From positions 1-9,081 of the forward strand of contig CABTXO010000048.1 in the NCBI GenBank assembly GCA_902488725.1: DNA of 9,081 nucleotides. The letters are read 5' to 3'. This stretch comes from an uncultured Bacteroidales bacterium (GTDB taxonomy: Bacteria > Bacteroidota > Bacteroidia > Bacteroidales > UBA932). A model generated the notes under the pieces. It searched no databases. It was not told the DNA's origin and saw only the letters and a program-made list of their open reading frames with translations. Positions 7,117 through 9,081 of the stretch are shown here, one piece after another. Each line of letters opens with the position of its first letter. Position 1 is the first letter of the stretch. Made by a program: the position numbers and the translations under genes.

Positions 7117-7152
7117 CAGCCAGGCCGCATTCCGGGAGAAACGTGAACATAC

Positions 7153-7182
7153 ATGCGGGCGGCCCGGCCGGGCCGCCCGCAT
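7153..7182. terminator. Perfect 30-bp GC-rich palindrome between converging genes, likely two-way terminator
   Basis: The sequence from 7153 to 7182 is a perfect inverted repeat, with arms of 15 bases starting ATGCGGGCGGCCCGG and no spacer. It lies in the 87-bp gap between the dsbD stop (7116) and the rhamnosidase stop (7204), where both transcripts must end. Neither side has a proper T tract (TGGCG on the plus side, GTATG on the minus side). Termination efficiency is therefore uncertain, and it may instead stabilise 3' ends. Confidence 0.6.
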
Positions 7183-7203
7183 TGGCGTTGGCGGAAGCGT
7201 TCG

Positions 7204-8889
7204 CTACCGGAGGTGCACGGTGAAGCGATGCTTGCCGGGGACAAGGGTCTGCTCGGTGCGGGTGCCGTCCCTGGCGGGGATCCAGGCCTTGGCCGTGGTG
7301 CCGGACGGGACCTCGACCTCCCAGTCGAAGACGCCGTCCTGCAGCTTCCAGTTGCTCACGATTTTTCCATGGACCGAGTCGTAGGAACAGTTCACCCAGT
7401 CCAGGCCTTCGACGGGATAGGGCTTCAGTCCGATGGTCCGGTAGCCCGGCTCCAGCGGACGGATGCCGCCCAGGTACTCATATTCCCAGATCAACAGGTC
7501 GCCCAGCAGCATGACATGGTTGCCGGAATTCATGCTCGGCGCAGCCGTGTTGCCGTTCCACAGTTCCCAGATCGTCGTCGCCCCGTTGGCGGCCATGTAG
7601 CCCCAGCTCGGGTAGGTGACGTTGGTCGCGATCTTGAGCGCAAGGTCCGGACGGCCATATTCGGTGAGGGCACGCATCAGGAACATGATGCCGATGACGC
7701 CCGTGCTGACGTGCCCGCCGCAGTCGATTTCCGTCTTGTCTACGATGTGCTTGAACACGTCCTGCTCCCGTCCTTCGGGGACCAGCCCCAGGTAGAGACC
7801 GAGCAGGTTCGCCGTCACCGTGTTGTTGGCGTAGCAGCCTTGATCCGGATGGAAGAAGTCCCGGTTGAAGGCTGCCTTGGTCTCCGCTGCCTGCGCGCGG
7901 AAGGTCGCGGCATCCTCCGGATGGCCGGCGACCGGAGCGAATGCGCTCATCTTGTTGAGCAGATACCAGTAGAAAGCCGTCGAAATCACGGGGCCGGGCG
8001 TCTTCAAGGCCGGATCCTGGGCGTGGATCAGTTCCAGCGATTCGGGCGGCATGCACCAGTCCCCATAAGTGTCTTTGGTCATGATGCCGTCCTTCAGGTA
8101 TTTCCCGCGCATGTAGCCGAGCCATTTTTTCATCGCCGCATAGTGCTTCACGACGGGAGCCGTGTCCCCGAAACGCTGCCAGACCATGTCCGCGGCCGTG
8201 ATGAAGACGGAGGGCCAGGTCATGTTGTCGCTGTCCATGTTCCAGAAGCGGGGCGCCACGTCCGGCAGATGCCCGTCCGGGTTCTGCGAATCCTCGATGT
8301 CCTGAAGCCACTTGGCGTACAGGGCATGGTTGTCGAACAGGTAGGATTCACCGTAGCAGCCCGTGGCGCGGTCGCCGAACCAGCCCATGCGTTCGTCGCG
8401 CTGCGGGCAGTCGGTCGGCATCCCGCGGTAGTTGCCCCGGATGCCCCAGTATGCGTTGCGGTACACCTGGTTGATAACCGGATGAGAGGTTTCGAAGCGG
8501 CCGGTCAGCGCCATCTTGTCATAGAGCACCTGTCCTTCGAAATCGGAGGCTTTGGGGGCCCGCTTCAACCCCTTCACTTCGACGAAGCGGAAACCGTGGT
8601 AGACAAAGGAGGGATGCCAGGTGAAGCGACGACCGTCCCGGGCGACATAACTGTCCGTCACCTTCGCCTCCCGCAGATTGTCCATGTACAGGGTGCCGTC
8701 GGCCTTGAGGGTCTCCGCGAACCGCAGGGAGAGCGTGTCGCCCTTGGAGAGCCCCTTGGCCGTCACCTGCAGCCACCCCACCATGTTCTGTCCCATGTCC
8801 AGGATGTAGGCATCCCCCTTCCGGGTCACCGAAACGGGAACCAGCCGGTCCTGGATGGCGATGTTCGGATTGGGTTGCGGCTCCAGCCT
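7204..8889 (-). CDS. Alpha-L-rhamnosidase, glycoside hydrolase family 78, N-terminal part missing
   Basis: GH78 enzymes are inverting hydrolases that remove terminal alpha-L-rhamnose from pectin side chains, other glycans or plant glycosides. About 560 residues are readable, to the TAG at 7204-7206. The N-terminal side of what remains shows the concanavalin-like motif DMGQNMVGW. Then comes the (alpha/alpha)6 catalytic domain, with PTDCPQRDERMGWFGD holding the expected general acid Glu (codon 8392-8394) and TTIWELW holding the expected base Glu (codon 7564-7566). A C-terminal beta domain follows (YDSVHGKIVSNW). Family members often have 700-1100 residues, so several hundred are missing. Coding sense is clear up to about 8889 (LEPQPNPNIAIQDRL precedes the first GTG at 8829). 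Beyond that the frame runs into Pro/Gly-rich nonsense and a stop at 9007-9009. I read this as an artefact at the contig end, not a natural truncation. The signal peptide, and so the cellular location, cannot be judged. Confidence 0.92.
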   Translation of the reverse strand, partial: RLEPQPNPNIAIQDRLVPVSVTRKGDAYILDMGQNMVGWLQVTAKGLSKGDTLSLRFAETLKADGTLYMDNLREAKVTDSYVARDGRRFTWHPSFVYHGFRFVEVKGLKRAPKASDFEGQVLYDKMALTGRFETSHPVINQVYRNAYWGIRGNYRGMPTDCPQRDERMGWFGDRATGCYGESYLFDNHALYAKWLQDIEDSQNPDGHLPDVAPRFWNMDSDNMTWPSVFITAADMVWQRFGDTAPVVKHYAAMKKWLGYMRGKYLKDGIMTKDTYGDWCMPPESLELIHAQDPALKTPGPVISTAFYWYLLNKMSAFAPVAGHPEDAATFRAQAAETKAAFNRDFFHPDQGCYANNTVTANLLGLYLGLVPEGREQDVFKHIVDKTEIDCGGHVSTGVIGIMFLMRALTEYGRPDLALKIATNVTYPSWGYMAANGATTIWELWNGNTAAPSMNSGNHVMLLGDLLIWEYEYLGGIRPLEPGYRTIGLKPYPVEGLDWVNCSYDSVHGKIVSNWKLQDGVFDWEVEVPSGTTAKAWIPARDGTRTEQTLVPGKHRFTVHLR

Positions 8890-9081
8890 GCCGGCGGGGG
8901 GCCCCCGGGCGGGGGCCCGGCTTCCGGGGGGGGGAGCGGAAACGGGGGGTGCCCCACCCCGGGTTGGATTTCTCCGGCGGAAGACGGCCTCCTTACGTCC
9001 ACCCCGCTAGGAACCGGGTACTGGTCCCCGCGCCCCCCCCCGGGAGGCTGGAGCCGCAACCCAATCCGAACATCGCCATCC
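8853..9081. repeat. Terminal fold-back: 37-bp perfect inverted repeat around a GC-rich spacer
   Basis: Bases 8853-8889 are exactly repeated in inverted orientation at 9045-9081, the very end of the window. The left arm is rhamnosidase coding sequence. The 155-bp spacer (8890-9044) has long G and C runs and no credible coding frame. Similarity between its two inner edges fades gradually instead of stopping sharply. This is the look of a chimeric or low-quality contig end. A mobile-element end is unlikely, since no transposase is present. Confidence 0.85.

Noticed and set aside
5767..7182. Minus-strand open frame of 471 codons opposite dsbD
   Set aside because: The product is rich in His, Glu and Arg, typical of the reverse of a membrane-protein gene. 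The sense frame has complete DsbD cysteine pairs.
8826..9059. Small minus-strand frame of 77 codons at the contig end
   Set aside because: It is Pro/Gly-rich, lies in the fold-back spacer with long G/C runs, and overlaps the true rhamnosidase frame.
8853..9081. Inverted repeat as ends of a transposon
   Set aside because: No transposase, no target-site duplication, the left arm is ordinary rhamnosidase coding sequence, and the right arm stops exactly at the window end.
1..9081. A CRISPR array, tRNA, phage or defence system
   Set aside because: I read both strands for regular direct repeats, cloverleaf-like sequence, integrases, nucleases and toxin-antitoxin pairs and found none. RNase Y is the only nuclease and is a housekeeping enzyme.

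Overview
The window looks like one contig, about 60% GC by eye, from a member of the Bacteroidota, probably a gut or rumen Bacteroidales. Four things point there. TAnnTTTG-type -7 elements sit before genes. No convincing Shine-Dalgarno sequences are seen. The order zapA, structured RNA, rny fits the phylum. A family-78 rhamnosidase suits a plant-glycan degrader. The genus cannot be told from the sequence alone.

Layout. On the minus strand, 1-1430 is the first three quarters of a glutamine-dependent NAD+ synthetase (nadE), cut by the window edge. Just upstream of it in transcription order, 1454-2644 is an SLC1-fold (dicarboxylate/amino acid:cation symporter family) transporter with unusual substrate and cation-site residues. 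A 73-bp divergent region with two back-to-back promoter-like elements separates this pair from a plus-strand series. That series is a small coiled-coil protein (2718-2990), zapA (2994-3287), a structured RNA that I interpret as 6S RNA (3287-3469), a terminator hairpin (3484-3523), rny for ribonuclease Y (3568-5109) and a DsbD-type disulfide reductase (5119-7116). A perfect 30-bp palindrome (7153-7182) lies between dsbD and a converging minus-strand alpha-L-rhamnosidase (GH78). The 5' part of the rhamnosidase is lost in a GC-rich, low-complexity, fold-back sequence that ends the window.

How the genes relate. The central block joins division (ZapA and a possible ZapB-like partner), global transcription control (6S-like RNA) and mRNA decay (RNase Y). 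DsbD delivers reducing power to the cell envelope. These are mostly housekeeping genes. I see no defence system, integrase, transposase, CRISPR array or tRNA. The least ordinary items are the altered SLC1 transporter, the RNA between zapA and rny with its repeated boxes, the coiled-coil gene coupled to zapA, and -7 elements so close to ATG codons that leaderless mRNAs are likely. The last ~190 bp are probably an assembly or library artefact.
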